From: Lentisphaeria bacterium
GTDB lineage: Bacteria; Verrucomicrobiota; Lentisphaeria; Victivallales; UBA1829
Direction of reading: 5' to 3'
NCBI GenBank assembly: GCA_017455665.1
Contig: JAFSZN010000004.1
Span: 1 to 58,149, forward strand
Length of the DNA stretch: 58,149 bases
The notes beneath the pieces were generated by a model that did no database searches, was not told the origin of the DNA, and was given only the letters and a program-made list of their open reading frames with translations. Below are positions 16,624-25,774 of the stretch, piece after piece. Made by a program: the position numbers and the translations under genes. The stretch's first letter is position 1, and every line of letters starts with the position of its first letter.

Positions 16624-17118
16624 TTACCGGCAGTATTTTCCCAGTACGTCGCGCCACGCCGCGAGTTTCTCCTCGAACGTGTAGCGGGCGGCGGCCGGGC
16701 TGGTGGACGGCAGGCGCACCGCCGGGACCGGGAGACGCGGGAAGAATTTCCGCAGGCAGTTGAACGACGCGGAGCCGTTGCAGCAGATCAGCTCGATCTT
16801 CGGACAGCGCGCCAGCAACCCGGGGATGTCGTTCGGTTCCGGCGACCGGATCGCCGTGTCGAGGCTCCCCTCGCGTTCGCATTCGCACAGCACATCCCAC
16901 AGCGCCACGCCCGCCTCGCGCAGCTTCGCGAGGCGTTCCTCGTAGGGCAAATCCGGCACAAAATGAAACAGCGTCCCCATAAGACGCCAGAAGATGTTGT
17001 GCGGGAACGCGTAGTATTGCTGCCGGCGGAGCGATTCGCCGCCGGGCATGGAGCCGAGGATCAGGACGCGCGCGTCGGGCGATTCGCTCGGCGGGAAGGA
17101 ACGGCAGAGGTCGGGCAC
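16624..17118 (-). CDS. DNA-deoxyinosine glycosylase-like protein (uracil-DNA glycosylase superfamily)
   Basis: A 164-residue base-excision repair enzyme of the UDG superfamily. It has LILGSMPGGESLRRQQYYA as the first active-site motif, PHNIFWRLMG, and a C-terminal RLPSTSPAAAR segment matching the motif II (STSPA) of the hypoxanthine-specific family 6 group. Asn after YYAFPH, rather than the Asp/Tyr pair of Ung, agrees with that group, where hypoxanthine removal has been described. It is convergent with the polyferredoxin gene (25 bases) and 33 bases downstream of the Bax-inhibitor gene. Confidence 0.8.
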   Translation of the reverse strand: MPDLCRSFPPSESPDARVLILGSMPGGESLRRQQYYAFPHNIFWRLMGTLFHFVPDLPYEERLAKLREAGVALWDVLCECEREGSLDTAIRSPEPNDIPGLLARCPKIELICCNGSASFNCLRKFFPRLPVPAVRLPSTSPAAARYTFEEKLAAWRDVLGKYCR

Positions 17119-17151
17119 GGGGGAGCCTGATTCCGGTTCGGAGTTCAGCCG

Positions 17152-17901
17152 TCAGCGTCTGCGTCCGAAGATGCGGAGCAGCATGAGGAAGAGGTTGATG
17201 AAGTCGAGGTAGAGGCTCAGCGCGAAGATGATCGCCACCTTGCGCATGGCGTCCGACTGCGCCTCTTCGCCGTTCGCCTCGCCGACCATGCGCATCTTCT
17301 GGGTGTCCCAGGCGGTGAGCCCGACGAAGACCGCGACGCCGACGTAGCTCAGGATGTAGTCGAGCATGGCGCTGTGCAGGAAGAAGTTCACGATCGAGGC
17401 GATCAGGATGCCGATGAGGCCCATGAAGCAGTAGGAGCCGACCGTGTCGAGCTTCATCCCGGTCACATAGCCGAACGTGCTGGTGGCGGCAAACATGAGC
17501 GCGCAGGAGCCGAACGCCAGGAAGATGCTCGTCTGCGTATAGACGAGGAAGATCGGGCTGAGCGTGAGGCCGTTCAGGGCGGAGTATGCGATGAAGATCG
17601 CGCCCGCGACCGGGGCCGACATCTTGCGGATGGCCGCCGAGAGGACGATGACGAGCACGAGTTCGACGATCATCAGGGGCAGGGCGAGCGCCATCGTCTT
17701 TTTGAACGCCGCTTCGCCGAGCTGCGTGATGCCCCAGGCGATGACCGTGGTGATCATGAGGCCGCAGAACATCCAGTTGTAGACGCGGTTGACGAAGACG
17801 CGCGCGCCCGCCTCCTGGTCCATCGGGAGAGCGTCGTCGCGTTCGATGGTGCGGTAGTCGCCGTAAGATTTGCGGTAGTCGTTTCTTTCGCTTTGATTCA
17901 T
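17152..17901 (-). CDS. Bax inhibitor-1 / YccA family membrane protein
   Basis: A 249-residue integral membrane protein with a hydrophilic N-terminus (about 40 residues) and seven hydrophobic stretches, matching the BI-1/YbhL/YccA family: VYNWMFCGLMITTVIAW, a central AYSALNGLTLSP, FGYVTGMKLDTVG and the C-terminal GLTAWDTQKMR with the conserved aspartate, ending in YLDFINLFLMLLRIFG. Family members are linked to calcium leak and membrane-protease control, but no specific role can be read here. The Shine-Dalgarno is AAAGGA. A palindromic repeat lies directly upstream of it. Confidence 0.9.
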   Translation of the reverse strand: MNQSERNDYRKSYGDYRTIERDDALPMDQEAGARVFVNRVYNWMFCGLMITTVIAWGITQLGEAAFKKTMALALPLMIVELVLVIVLSAAIRKMSAPVAGAIFIAYSALNGLTLSPIFLVYTQTSIFLAFGSCALMFAATSTFGYVTGMKLDTVGSYCFMGLIGILIASIVNFFLHSAMLDYILSYVGVAVFVGLTAWDTQKMRMVGEANGEEAQSDAMRKVAIIFALSLYLDFINLFLMLLRIFGRRR

Positions 17902-17964
17902 GGCTGTATTTCCTTTCCGTAAAACTGTATCATTAGACAGTCCGTATTCGTTTTTTGTTCCGTG

Positions 17965-18011
17965 GGAGGCGATGCCTCCACTGTGGGAGTGCCGAGCTGA
18001 CGCTTCGGCAC
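17965..18011. repeat. REP-like palindromic repeat, copy A
   Basis: Two adjacent hairpins: GGAGGC/GCCTCC (17965-17979) and GTGCCGA/TCGGCAC with loop GCTGACGCT (17989-18011). It lies between the kdsD stop and the start of the Bax-inhibitor gene. Copies B (25879-25923) and C (54812-54886) share the layout and the GCTG(A)CGCT loop while the stems vary with base-pair compensation. Confidence 0.7.
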
Positions 18012-18022
18012 GGAAAGCTGGC

Positions 18023-19009
18023 TCACATTATTTTGAAGCGCGGCAGATCCTGAATGTCGATCAGGCCGACCACCTTGCGGGCGTCGTCGACCACGATGAT
18101 GTCGTCGATGTGGCGGCGTTCGAGGATGCGCAGGGCTTCGATGGCGAGGGCGTCCTGCCTCACGCATTCCGGGTGGGGCGTCATGACCTCGCGGACCTTC
18201 CGCGTGAGGATGGAGAGGTCGCTGTCGATGCGGCGGCGGAAATCGCCGTCGGTGAAGATGCCGAGCAGCGTGCCGTCCGGGTCCGCCACGATCGCGCAGC
18301 CGCAGCGCGCCGCGGTCATGTGCAGGAGCGCAGACTTCACGTCGTCGTCCGGAGCGACGATCGCGACGTGTTCGCCGGTGCGCATCAGGTCGCCGATGCG
18401 GAGCGTCACGGCGCGTCCGATGGCGCCGCCGGGGTGCCGCATGCCGTAGTCCTCCTTCGTGAAATTGCGCGCCTCGAGCAGGACCATGGCGAGGGCGTCG
18501 CCGACGGCGAGCTGGGTCGTGGACGTGGTGGTCGGGGCGAGGTTGAAGGGGCAGGCTTCGCGTTCGACGTGGGCCACGACCACGATGTCGGAGAGCTGGG
18601 CGAGCGAGGAATCCGGCACGCCCGTGATGCACGCCACGGGGACGCCGAGGCGTTTCGCGGGCACGATGATGCGCGTGAGCTCGTTCGTCTCGCCGCTGTA
18701 GCTCAGCGCGAGCATCAGGTCGCCGTCCTGGAGCACGCCCAGGTCGCCGTGCATGGCTTCCACGGGGTGCATGAAGATCGACGGCGAACCTGTGCTGGAC
18801 AGCGTGGCGGCGATCTTCCGTCCGACGTGTCCGCTCTTGCCGACGCCCGTCACCACGATCTTGCCGTTGCGGTCCAGCGTGTCCATGCAGGCGGAAACGA
18901 GCTTGACGAACCCGTCGCCGAGCTGGTCGCGCACCGCGGCGAGTCCTTCGATTTCGATGTCGAACACCTGCCGCGCTTTTTCGATCACGGCCTTTGCGTC
19001 CATTTCCAT
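18023..19009 (-). CDS. kdsD: Arabinose-5-phosphate isomerase (Kdo synthesis)
   Basis: Interconverts ribulose-5-phosphate and arabinose-5-phosphate, the first step to Kdo of LPS. The 328 residues hold an SIS domain (about 30-165; VTGVGKSGHVGRKIAATLSS, HGDLGVLQDGDLMLALSYSG, conserved TTTSTTQLAVGDALA) and two CBS domains (about 205-262 and 270-325; IDDIIVVDDARKVVGLID). The order and length are those of KdsD/GutQ. GGGGA lies seven bases before the ATG. With lpxK and the LptF/G permease it shows that the cell makes LPS. Confidence 0.94.
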   Translation of the reverse strand: MEMDAKAVIEKARQVFDIEIEGLAAVRDQLGDGFVKLVSACMDTLDRNGKIVVTGVGKSGHVGRKIAATLSSTGSPSIFMHPVEAMHGDLGVLQDGDLMLALSYSGETNELTRIIVPAKRLGVPVACITGVPDSSLAQLSDIVVVAHVEREACPFNLAPTTTSTTQLAVGDALAMVLLEARNFTKEDYGMRHPGGAIGRAVTLRIGDLMRTGEHVAIVAPDDDVKSALLHMTAARCGCAIVADPDGTLLGIFTDGDFRRRIDSDLSILTRKVREVMTPHPECVRQDALAIEALRILERRHIDDIIVVDDARKVVGLIDIQDLPRFKIM

Positions 19010-19053
19010 AGTCGTTTCCCCTGGTTTGCGTTTTGCGTTTTTGTCATCTTTTC

Positions 19054-19081
19054 AATATACATGGCGAACGGAAAAACGCAA
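19054..19081 (-). promoter_or_regulatory. Promoter for kdsD
   Basis: On the minus strand: TTGCGT (19081-19076), 16-base spacer, TATATT (19059-19054), 44 bases upstream of the kdsD start. Confidence 0.5.
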
Positions 19082-19138
19082 GTATTCTTTGCTTTTTTTT
19101 ACGAAGATTTCCCGCGCGTGACATGCCCGCGAGGCAAG

Positions 19139-19173
19139 GAAAAGCCCCCGAACCGGGATCCGGAACGGGGGCA
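19139..19173 (-). terminator. Terminator after the giant surface-protein gene
   Basis: Hairpin GCCCCCG/CGGGGGC with inner CCGG/CCGG pairs (19145-19173), followed on the minus strand by TTTTCCTT. It is 58 bases past the stop. Confidence 0.65.
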
Positions 19174-19231
19174 ATGCTCTTTGCCGTTTGCCCAGGCGAA
19201 GCCGGACACTGTATCGGCGCCGCCTGCGGCG

Positions 19232-22200
19232 TCAGGCGAGGTTGGCGAGGTTCGACCAGGTGGTGAGCTGCTTGTCGTTGATCTGCCAGTAGCCGGCGAG
19301 ACCGGAGATGTCGCTGCACCAGGCGATGTCGTCCGTGCCGTCGCCGTTGAAGTCGCCGACGCCGACGAGCTTCCATTCGTCGGTGTTCACGGCGCTGAGG
19401 ATGGACCACGAGCTGAGCCAGCCGTTTTCGACGCCCCAGATGCCGACCACGCCGACGTCGTTGATCATGGCGATGTCGTTGCAGCCGTCGTTGTTGAAGT
19501 CGCCGGAGCAGAGGTAATTCCACTCCTGCGGATTGGCGACGCTGACCATGCGCCAGTCGACCGGGTCGTCCACGATCCAGGTGCAGTACGCGTTGTAGGT
19601 CTGCTGGTCGTCGCCGACGAAGCTGTTCCGCCAGAGCATGTCGCACTTGCCGTCGGCGTTGTAGTCGCCGGTCGCGATGCATTCCCATTCGGCGGAATAG
19701 CCGTTGATGAGTGTCCACGTCACGCCGCTTTCCCAGTAGCCGAGCAGGCCGACCGTGTCGGATGCGCCCGTCGGGTTGGCGATCAGAACGTCATCCGAGC
19801 CGTTGCCGTTGAAGTCGCCGGTGCCGAGGATGTCCCAGCCCGCGCTCTTGAAGTTCAGGACCTGCGCGACGAACGTGCCGTCCGTCTGCGTCATTTCGCC
19901 GACCACATAGCCTTCGCCGTTGATCCGCAGGAAGTCGTCCTGTCCGTCGGCGTTGAAGTCGCCGATGCCAGAGATCATCCAGCTCGGATCGACCGCGAGG
20001 CCGTTGCCCCACGGAGTGCCGTCCACGTAGATCGCGGCGAAGGAACCATTGTCCGTGCTGACGACGGTCGCCATCTGGTCCGCCGAGCCGCCGTTGAAAT
20101 TGCCGGTGAGGAAGTCCGGGAGGTCGATTCTCGGGATGTAGCCGTTCGTGACGACGAACTGGCCGCCCGCGACGGCTTCGGACGCGTTTCCGGCGTAGTC
20201 GAGCGCCGTGACGGTCCAGTTCCAGGTGCCGGAGACCATTTCATCGAGCACGAGGTTCGTGCCCGGCGTGAACTCGGTCAGGACTCCGAGCTCGCCGTCC
20301 ATCCAGTAGGAGACGTTGAATCCGCAGACGCCCGCGTAGTCGTCGGTGGAGTCGGTCCAGCTCAGGGTCACGGTCGATTCATCGACTGCCGAAGCGAGGT
20401 CGGCTGCCACGGTCGGAGCCTTGTAATCAATGTTGCTGACCGTGTACGACGCGACGTCGGAGACGACGCCGTCTGCATCGGTGCCGCGGAAGAAGTATGT
20501 CGCGTTGACCTCTGCCGCAAAGACGTAGCCATCAAGCATTTTCCAGTCCTCGCCGTTGTAGCTGTATTCCGTCGAGACGACTTCCTTCGAGAAGTCCAGG
20601 GTCAGGTTGACAGCCTCCGCATTGGTGAATGTCACGCAGTCGGCGGTGACGGTCGGAGCCTCGAACCATGCGGTCGGGGCGATTTCGGATTCCACCGTGA
20701 ACACGAGGTCGAAGTCGATGACGCCGTCGTCGCGTTCGATCCGGTTCGCGGTCAGTCCGTAGCTGAATCCCGACGGCGCATTGCCTGCGAAGTGGGACAT
20801 GAATTCGATCTGATATGTGTCATCCGGATACCACACGGTCGTGAAGTAACTTTCGAAGTAGCCGTAGTCGGATCCGTCGGTGCCCAGCACGGTGAAGTAC
20901 ATGTACCCGGTTTCATTGTAGGCGTTGTGCGCCAGGACGTAAGAACCCGCCGCCTGGTTCGTGCTGTCGACGGTGATCGTGTACTTCGGGCTGCCCTGGA
21001 CCTTTTTGAAGTCGCTGAGGCGGGCGCCGTCCAGCGCGTCCTTCGTGGTGAGATTGAAGTCGACGACGCCTCCGGAGCTGACATTGATGGTTCCGCCGTC
21101 ACTGGCGATGTCCATCCTGCCGGTGACCTTGCCGCCGGAGCTGACACAGACATAGCTGCTGTTCACCATGTTGAAGCCGTCGAGAGTGCCGCCTTTATTA
21201 ACGTAGACGTCCGCACCGCCGCCGTAGTAGTACTCGCTTTCCTCATTATCGGGATCCGCCACCACGCCGAGATGGGCGTTCCTGAGAATCGAGCCGGATG
21301 ACACGTAAACGGTGGTGTCGACCGTGATGTTTTCGGCGGTGCCGCCGTTCTGCAGATACAGTGAGCCGTATTGGAAGAAGGAGTCGATGACTTTTCCGCC
21401 GCTGGTGATCGTCGTCTGGTCGTTCTGGCCGCCGGTCTGGTAGCCGGAGAGGACGCCGCCCGTGACGGAGAAGGGCTTCAGGTCGACCGCGCCGTTGATG
21501 ATAATGGTGGTGGCACCGACTGTCAGATCGACGAAGTCGTCGGTGTTGAGCCTGAGCCCGCTGATGATGACTCCGTCCTCGAATCCCGCGTGTCCGCCGT
21601 GTGCCGGACGCTTGAAGTAGCGGGTCATGTCGATGTTCGTCCCGAGCGCGCCGGAGTGGAAGTCGACGATGGACATGCCCATGCCGCCGCCGCTCGTCCA
21701 GAAGTCGCGCACGATGCCGCCGTCGTACACGTCCAGGACACCCTGTTTCATGAAATTGCTGCTGGCGATCGTGTTCCTGTGAACCGTGACGTCGCCGTTC
21801 AGCGTCATGCCGGAGAAGGTGTTCGAGGTGAACGTATGTGTTCCGAACGGAACGTCTCTCCAGTCGTCCTCAAGATAGACGGCGCCGCCATTTTCCGTGA
21901 TATTCAAAGTGTTGGCGCTTCCGCCCGCGGAAATCATGGCGCCGTTGTTGACCACGACATTCTCCACTGTGCCGTCAAGCATAAAGATCGTTGTATTGTT
22001 CAGCGTGGCGTCTGCGAAATAGCCGTCGGCCATTTTGAAATCGACGCCGCCGGAAACGCCGCTCACGACCGTCTCGCTGGTCATGTACACGGTGAGCGGA
22101 GAATCCGCATCGAGGTTCATGCCGGTGACCCGTGCGCCCGCGCTGACACGCAGGGACGCGCCCATCATGACTTCCTCCGTGACCCATTCGCCCGATTCCG

Positions 22201-23638
22201 GTTCCCACGGCACGCCGGTGTATACCTCGGAGGTGACGGGGACCGCGACGCCGGTCACGCCGTTGACGACCGCATCTTTTTCGACAGCGAAATAAGTCGC
22301 GCTCAAGGTCAGGTTTGTGACGGTTGCGCCCGCCGAAGCGGAACCGCTGCCGAATTCCTGCGTGACGTTGGCGGCGGTGCCGCCGCTCATGATGTTCAGG
22401 CTGGCATACCTGAACGTGGCGTCGGAGGTGACGCCGTTGTTGACCGTGAAATCGGCTCCGTTGTACGAGCCGGAGATCACAGTGTCCGGCGCGATGTCGA
22501 ATTGGAAGAACGTATGGTAATGATCGGAGAGTTCCGGGATGGTCGCGACGATCCCGGTGGCGGTGCCGCCGCTGTAGACGTTGATGTGGCCAGCGGAGAC
22601 TTGCGCATATCCGTATTCGTCCCGTCCGTCTTCGTCGTATCCGATCGTATAGCCGGCGACGAGGCCGCCGCTGTAGACAGTAAGGCCGCCCGCGAGCGCC
22701 GTGATGTCGGTCGCCGTGGTGCCGGAGTGGACCGTGCCGTAGGTGTAGTTGTTATAGGTCAGTCCGCTGAAAGTGTTGGACAGGAAAGTGACGGGGAAGA
22801 GGATGCCGGAGATGTAGGTCTGGGATTCGTAATCGTATCTTGAGCCGGATCCGACATAAACGTTGCCGCCGTTTTCGATGACGTTCTGCGCGCCGATGCC
22901 GGTGAGGTCTTCCGGCGCGCCGTACCAGCTGAATCCGGCGCTGAAAAAGCCGCCGTAGTTCACGGTCACGCCGTCCGCCAGGCCCTCGGTCTGGTAGAAG
23001 GAGCCGCCGCTGTTCACGACGGTGTCCTTCGCGTATGCGCCGGAAATGCTGAGCTGGCCCTGTTTGTCAACGACGGTGCCGGACACCTCGCCGCCGTAGG
23101 AGACGAACAGGTGTCCGTTGTCCGCGATCGTGACGTCGCTTGCCACGGCGCCCTGCATGACGTAGATGTCGCCGCCGTTCGTCACGGTCGCACCCTTGAT
23201 CGTCCCTCTATAGTTGGAAAGGAAACCGGTTTCGCTCACAACAGCATTGTAGACAGTGCCGCCGTAAATGTCGAAGTGTCCGCCGCTCTGCACGACCGTA
23301 TCGGACGCTATGCCGTCCTGCATCGTGAAATAGCCGCCAGAATTCACCCTGGTCAAGGTCGCGGTGCCAAAATTGAGCCACAGATATGCGCTGCCGTAAG
23401 AGCCGCGTCCGGTCAGGTCGGTGTCGACGATCCTGCCGCCGTTGTTCACATACATCTCGCAGCTGCCGCTCACCGTGTTCTTTTCCGCGAGGCTGTCCGA
23501 ATCCGTAACGGTCATCGAACCGCCGGTGACGAGGGTTTCGTTCGTGGTGCCGCCGGATACCAGGATGGAATCGTAGTAATCTCCGATGCTGAGGCCGGAA
23601 CTGACCTCGCCCGCCGTAACGACATAATTTAGGCTCAT
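19232..23638 (-). CDS. Giant AIDA-repeat / FG-GAP surface protein
   Basis: A 1468-residue repetitive protein. Residues 1 to about 870 are AIDA-type beta-solenoid repeats (GGT/NGG-rich turns such as VSGGTTNETLVTGGSMTV), as in adhesin passenger domains. A beta region (about 875-960) and two Ig/Fn3-like domains (about 985-1160) follow. The last 300 residues are FG-GAP/VCBS-like blades with six acidic loops (GDFNADGQDD, GDFNGNGSDD, GDYNADGKCD, GDFNNDGCND, GDFNGDGTDD and a GNFNGG variant) likely to bind calcium. There is no N-terminal signal peptide: MSLNYVVTAGEVSS starts straight into the repeats, with a perfect AGGAG five bases before the ATG. There is no autotransporter barrel, so type I-like export is the best guess. 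An adhesin or polysaccharide-binding role is inferred. Confidence 0.78.
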   Translation of the reverse strand: MSLNYVVTAGEVSSGLSIGDYYDSILVSGGTTNETLVTGGSMTVTDSDSLAEKNTVSGSCEMYVNNGGRIVDTDLTGRGSYGSAYLWLNFGTATLTRVNSGGYFTMQDGIASDTVVQSGGHFDIYGGTVYNAVVSETGFLSNYRGTIKGATVTNGGDIYVMQGAVASDVTIADNGHLFVSYGGEVSGTVVDKQGQLSISGAYAKDTVVNSGGSFYQTEGLADGVTVNYGGFFSAGFSWYGAPEDLTGIGAQNVIENGGNVYVGSGSRYDYESQTYISGILFPVTFLSNTFSGLTYNNYTYGTVHSGTTATDITALAGGLTVYSGGLVAGYTIGYDEDGRDEYGYAQVSAGHINVYSGGTATGIVATIPELSDHYHTFFQFDIAPDTVISGSYNGADFTVNNGVTSDATFRYASLNIMSGGTAANVTQEFGSGSASAGATVTNLTLSATYFAVEKDAVVNGVTGVAVPVTSEVYTGVPWEPESGEWVTEEVMMGASLRVSAGARVTGMNLDADSPLTVYMTSETVVSGVSGGVDFKMADGYFADATLNNTTIFMLDGTVENVVVNNGAMISAGGSANTLNITENGGAVYLEDDWRDVPFGTHTFTSNTFSGMTLNGDVTVHRNTIASSNFMKQGVLDVYDGGIVRDFWTSGGGMGMSIVDFHSGALGTNIDMTRYFKRPAHGGHAGFEDGVIISGLRLNTDDFVDLTVGATTIIINGAVDLKPFSVTGGVLSGYQTGGQNDQTTITSGGKVIDSFFQYGSLYLQNGGTAENITVDTTVYVSSGSILRNAHLGVVADPDNEESEYYYGGGADVYVNKGGTLDGFNMVNSSYVCVSSGGKVTGRMDIASDGGTINVSSGGVVDFNLTTKDALDGARLSDFKKVQGSPKYTITVDSTNQAAGSYVLAHNAYNETGYMYFTVLGTDGSDYGYFESYFTTVWYPDDTYQIEFMSHFAGNAPSGFSYGLTANRIERDDGVIDFDLVFTVESEIAPTAWFEAPTVTADCVTFTNAEAVNLTLDFSKEVVSTEYSYNGEDWKMLDGYVFAAEVNATYFFRGTDADGVVSDVASYTVSNIDYKAPTVAADLASAVDESTVTLSWTDSTDDYAGVCGFNVSYWMDGELGVLTEFTPGTNLVLDEMVSGTWNWTVTALDYAGNASEAVAGGQFVVTNGYIPRIDLPDFLTGNFNGGSADQMATVVSTDNGSFAAIYVDGTPWGNGLAVDPSWMISGIGDFNADGQDDFLRINGEGYVVGEMTQTDGTFVAQVLNFKSAGWDILGTGDFNGNGSDDVLIANPTGASDTVGLLGYWESGVTWTLINGYSAEWECIATGDYNADGKCDMLWRNSFVGDDQQTYNAYCTWIVDDPVDWRMVSVANPQEWNYLCSGDFNNDGCNDIAMINDVGVVGIWGVENGWLSSWSILSAVNTDEWKLVGVGDFNGDGTDDIAWCSDISGLAGYWQINDKQLTTWSNLANLA

Positions 23639-23835
23639 TTTGGCTCCTTGGTGAAGGTGTTTTGAGTAGATGGAAAGTTGAAAACACCTATACAGTAGCA
23701 TTCCTATTTTATAATGCAAGCGCTTTTTTGCTTTTTATTTCTATTTTTTTTGAAAAAACAGTGTATTGCTCTTAAAAAAGCAAAGAATTGTTTTGAAAGC
23801 GTTTTGACCTCGAAAAGACGATGCTGCCCCCCCCC

Positions 23836-23868
23836 AAAAAAAAGACCGCCGGACGGATGGTCCGGCGG
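23836..23868 (-). terminator. Strong terminator after the GH27 gene
   Basis: A 9-bp perfect stem CCGCCGGAC/GTCCGGCGG (23846-23854 with 23860-23868) has a 5-base loop and is followed on the minus strand by eight T, then a run of nine G (a C9-A8 tract on the plus strand, 23827-23843). Confidence 0.88.
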
Positions 23869-23938
23869 CCGCTGCATGCAGAGCCGTTGTCGTGCGCCGT
23901 TTACGCGATCGCACGATGCGATGCCGTGCTTTTCATGC

Positions 23939-25723
23939 TTATTCCACGGGGGTGATCCTGTAGAGGCCCGCGGCGTGGCATTTCAGCACCTTGGAGAAGG
24001 AGTCGTCGAAGGTGCCGAGGTCCTTCTGCGCCCAGAGGTCGCGGACGCGGGCGCGCTTGCCGATGCCGAGGTCGGAGAAGTTCACGGTGACTTCGCCCTC
24101 TTCCTTCGCCTCAGCACCGAACGCTTCGTCGGTGAGGACGAGGAATTCGACCGTGCCGCCCCGGTTCTCCGCGTCGTCGGCGAGGACGCCGCGCGCGGTG
24201 ACGGTGTTGTAGCCTTCGGGACGGTCGTATATGATGACGGAGACGGCGTGCGTGCCGATGCCGTCGATGCGGCGTCCGTCGGAGGTCAGGCCGACGCGGG
24301 TGGCGCCCCAGCCCTGCTGGGCGCTCTTCCATTTCAGCTCGGTGAGCTTCTTGGAGCCGGCGGGACCGGAGATGACGGGTTCCAGCCAGGCGGCGTGGTC
24401 CCAGTTGTTGGTGTCGCCGCCGTCGGTGACCGCGAGCGCGAACGCCTTGGAGCCGCTGATGTCGGCCTTGACCTGTGCTTCGCGTTCGCCGTCGCCGCCG
24501 ATGCGGATGCTGCGGTATTTCGCCTTCAGGAAGTCGACCTCGCGGCTGCCGGGCGTGGAGGCGTTGAAGAGCGCGACGTACTTGTCCTTGCTGCCGGGGA
24601 TGTCGGCGGCCCAGACGATGAGGTCGCCCTTGTTCGAGATCTGGCGGTTGTTCGTGCTGTGCTGGTTGACGGCGAGGACCTCCTTGTTCGTGAGGAGCTT
24701 CACGGTCCATTCGTCGTTGTCGAACTTGGTCATGTCCGCGCCGAGCATGAGCGGGGAGCGGGCGATGCACCAGAGGGACATGCAGGTGACCTGTTCGTCA
24801 TGCGTGAACCGGGTGGGGCGGCGGAACTCGATGATGCCGAACGGGAGCATGTCGGCGTCGGGGTATGCGCCCTCGATGCGGTACGGGGTCCACTTGTCGA
24901 GCCTGCCGAACATGCCGTAGAGGGGATCCCAGCGGTCCCAGAAGTCGTCGGAGACGCGCCACATGTTGGCGAAGCGGTTCACGTGCGCGCCCTTCGCGAC
25001 GGGGGTGTCGCCGGGGGAGAGGCTGAAGACGATCGGGCGGCCGGTCTTGTCGATCGCCTTGCGCATCGCCTCGATCTCAAGCTGCTGGACGCGGTCGTAG
25101 GGACGGGAGATGTCGTCGACCTTGATGAAGTCGATGCCCCAGGAGGCGTAGAGTTCGAAGACGGAGTCGTAGTATTCCTGCGCGCCGGGCTTGTTCATGT
25201 CGACGCCGTACATGTCCGGGTTCCACGCGCAGGTGCTGCGGGTGTTCGCGATGTCCTGGGCGCGGTAGCTGGTGCCCTTGACCGGGGTGTTCTGCCGGAC
25301 CGCCTGCTTCGGAATGCCGCGCATGAGGTGGATGCCGAACTTGAGGCCCTTCGCGTGGACGTAGTCGGCGAGCGGCTTGAAGCCCTTGCCGTCGACGGAG
25401 GACGGGAACTTGTTGGGGGCGGGGAGCAGGCGTCCGAATTCGTCCATGGAGAGGACGGCGTCGCGTCTGTAGCCGTGTCCCTGGGAACCGCCCTCGTACC
25501 ACTGGATGTCGACCACGAAGTATTCCCAGCCGGCGTCCTTCAGGTATTTTTCCTGCGCGTCGGCCTGGGCGCGGGCGATCTCGTCGGTGATGGTCGTGCC
25601 GAAGCAGTCCCAGCTGTTCCAGCCCATCGGCGGGGATTTCGCCCATTCGTGGAAGTCCGCGGACGCCGCGGCGGCCGTAGCAAAAATCGCACTGGCGCAA
25701 AGTGTTTTCATCATGGTGGTCAT
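23939..25723 (-). CDS. Secreted alpha-galactosidase-like glycoside hydrolase, GH27
   Basis: A 594-residue exported enzyme expected to remove terminal alpha-linked galactose. The signal peptide (MTTMMKTLCASAIFATAAAASA-D) precedes the GH27 opening WAKSPPMGWNSWDCFG. The nucleophile aspartate is in FIKVDDI (about 198) and the acid/base Asp is in the segment VSDDFWDRWDPLYG (about 258). The barrel is followed by a C-terminal beta domain and, near 430-560, an NPCBM-like insert (GGDTNNWDHAAWLEP, SDGRRIDGIGTHAVS) that may bind carbohydrate. Actual substrate and linkage are not visible. An AAAGG lies six bases before the start. Confidence 0.9.
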   Translation of the reverse strand: MTTMMKTLCASAIFATAAAASADFHEWAKSPPMGWNSWDCFGTTITDEIARAQADAQEKYLKDAGWEYFVVDIQWYEGGSQGHGYRRDAVLSMDEFGRLLPAPNKFPSSVDGKGFKPLADYVHAKGLKFGIHLMRGIPKQAVRQNTPVKGTSYRAQDIANTRSTCAWNPDMYGVDMNKPGAQEYYDSVFELYASWGIDFIKVDDISRPYDRVQQLEIEAMRKAIDKTGRPIVFSLSPGDTPVAKGAHVNRFANMWRVSDDFWDRWDPLYGMFGRLDKWTPYRIEGAYPDADMLPFGIIEFRRPTRFTHDEQVTCMSLWCIARSPLMLGADMTKFDNDEWTVKLLTNKEVLAVNQHSTNNRQISNKGDLIVWAADIPGSKDKYVALFNASTPGSREVDFLKAKYRSIRIGGDGEREAQVKADISGSKAFALAVTDGGDTNNWDHAAWLEPVISGPAGSKKLTELKWKSAQQGWGATRVGLTSDGRRIDGIGTHAVSVIIYDRPEGYNTVTARGVLADDAENRGGTVEFLVLTDEAFGAEAKEEGEVTVNFSDLGIGKRARVRDLWAQKDLGTFDDSFSKVLKCHAAGLYRITPVE

Positions 25724-25774
25724 AACTTGCCTTTCTGTGTTGCTGTAAGGTGGTAAAGACTGTTTTTATAGTCT

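Noticed and set aside
17900-21301. Very long open frame on the plus strand, opposite kdsD and the giant repeat protein
   Set aside because: The composition is a mirror of GC-rich codons on the other strand (Val/Asp/His/Arg-rich), it has no family motif and no Shine-Dalgarno, and the minus-strand genes are clearly real.
19232-23638. Periodic repeats in the surface-protein gene as a CRISPR array
   Set aside because: The repeats are coding, degenerate at DNA level and of unequal spacing. No cas gene or constant direct repeat is present.
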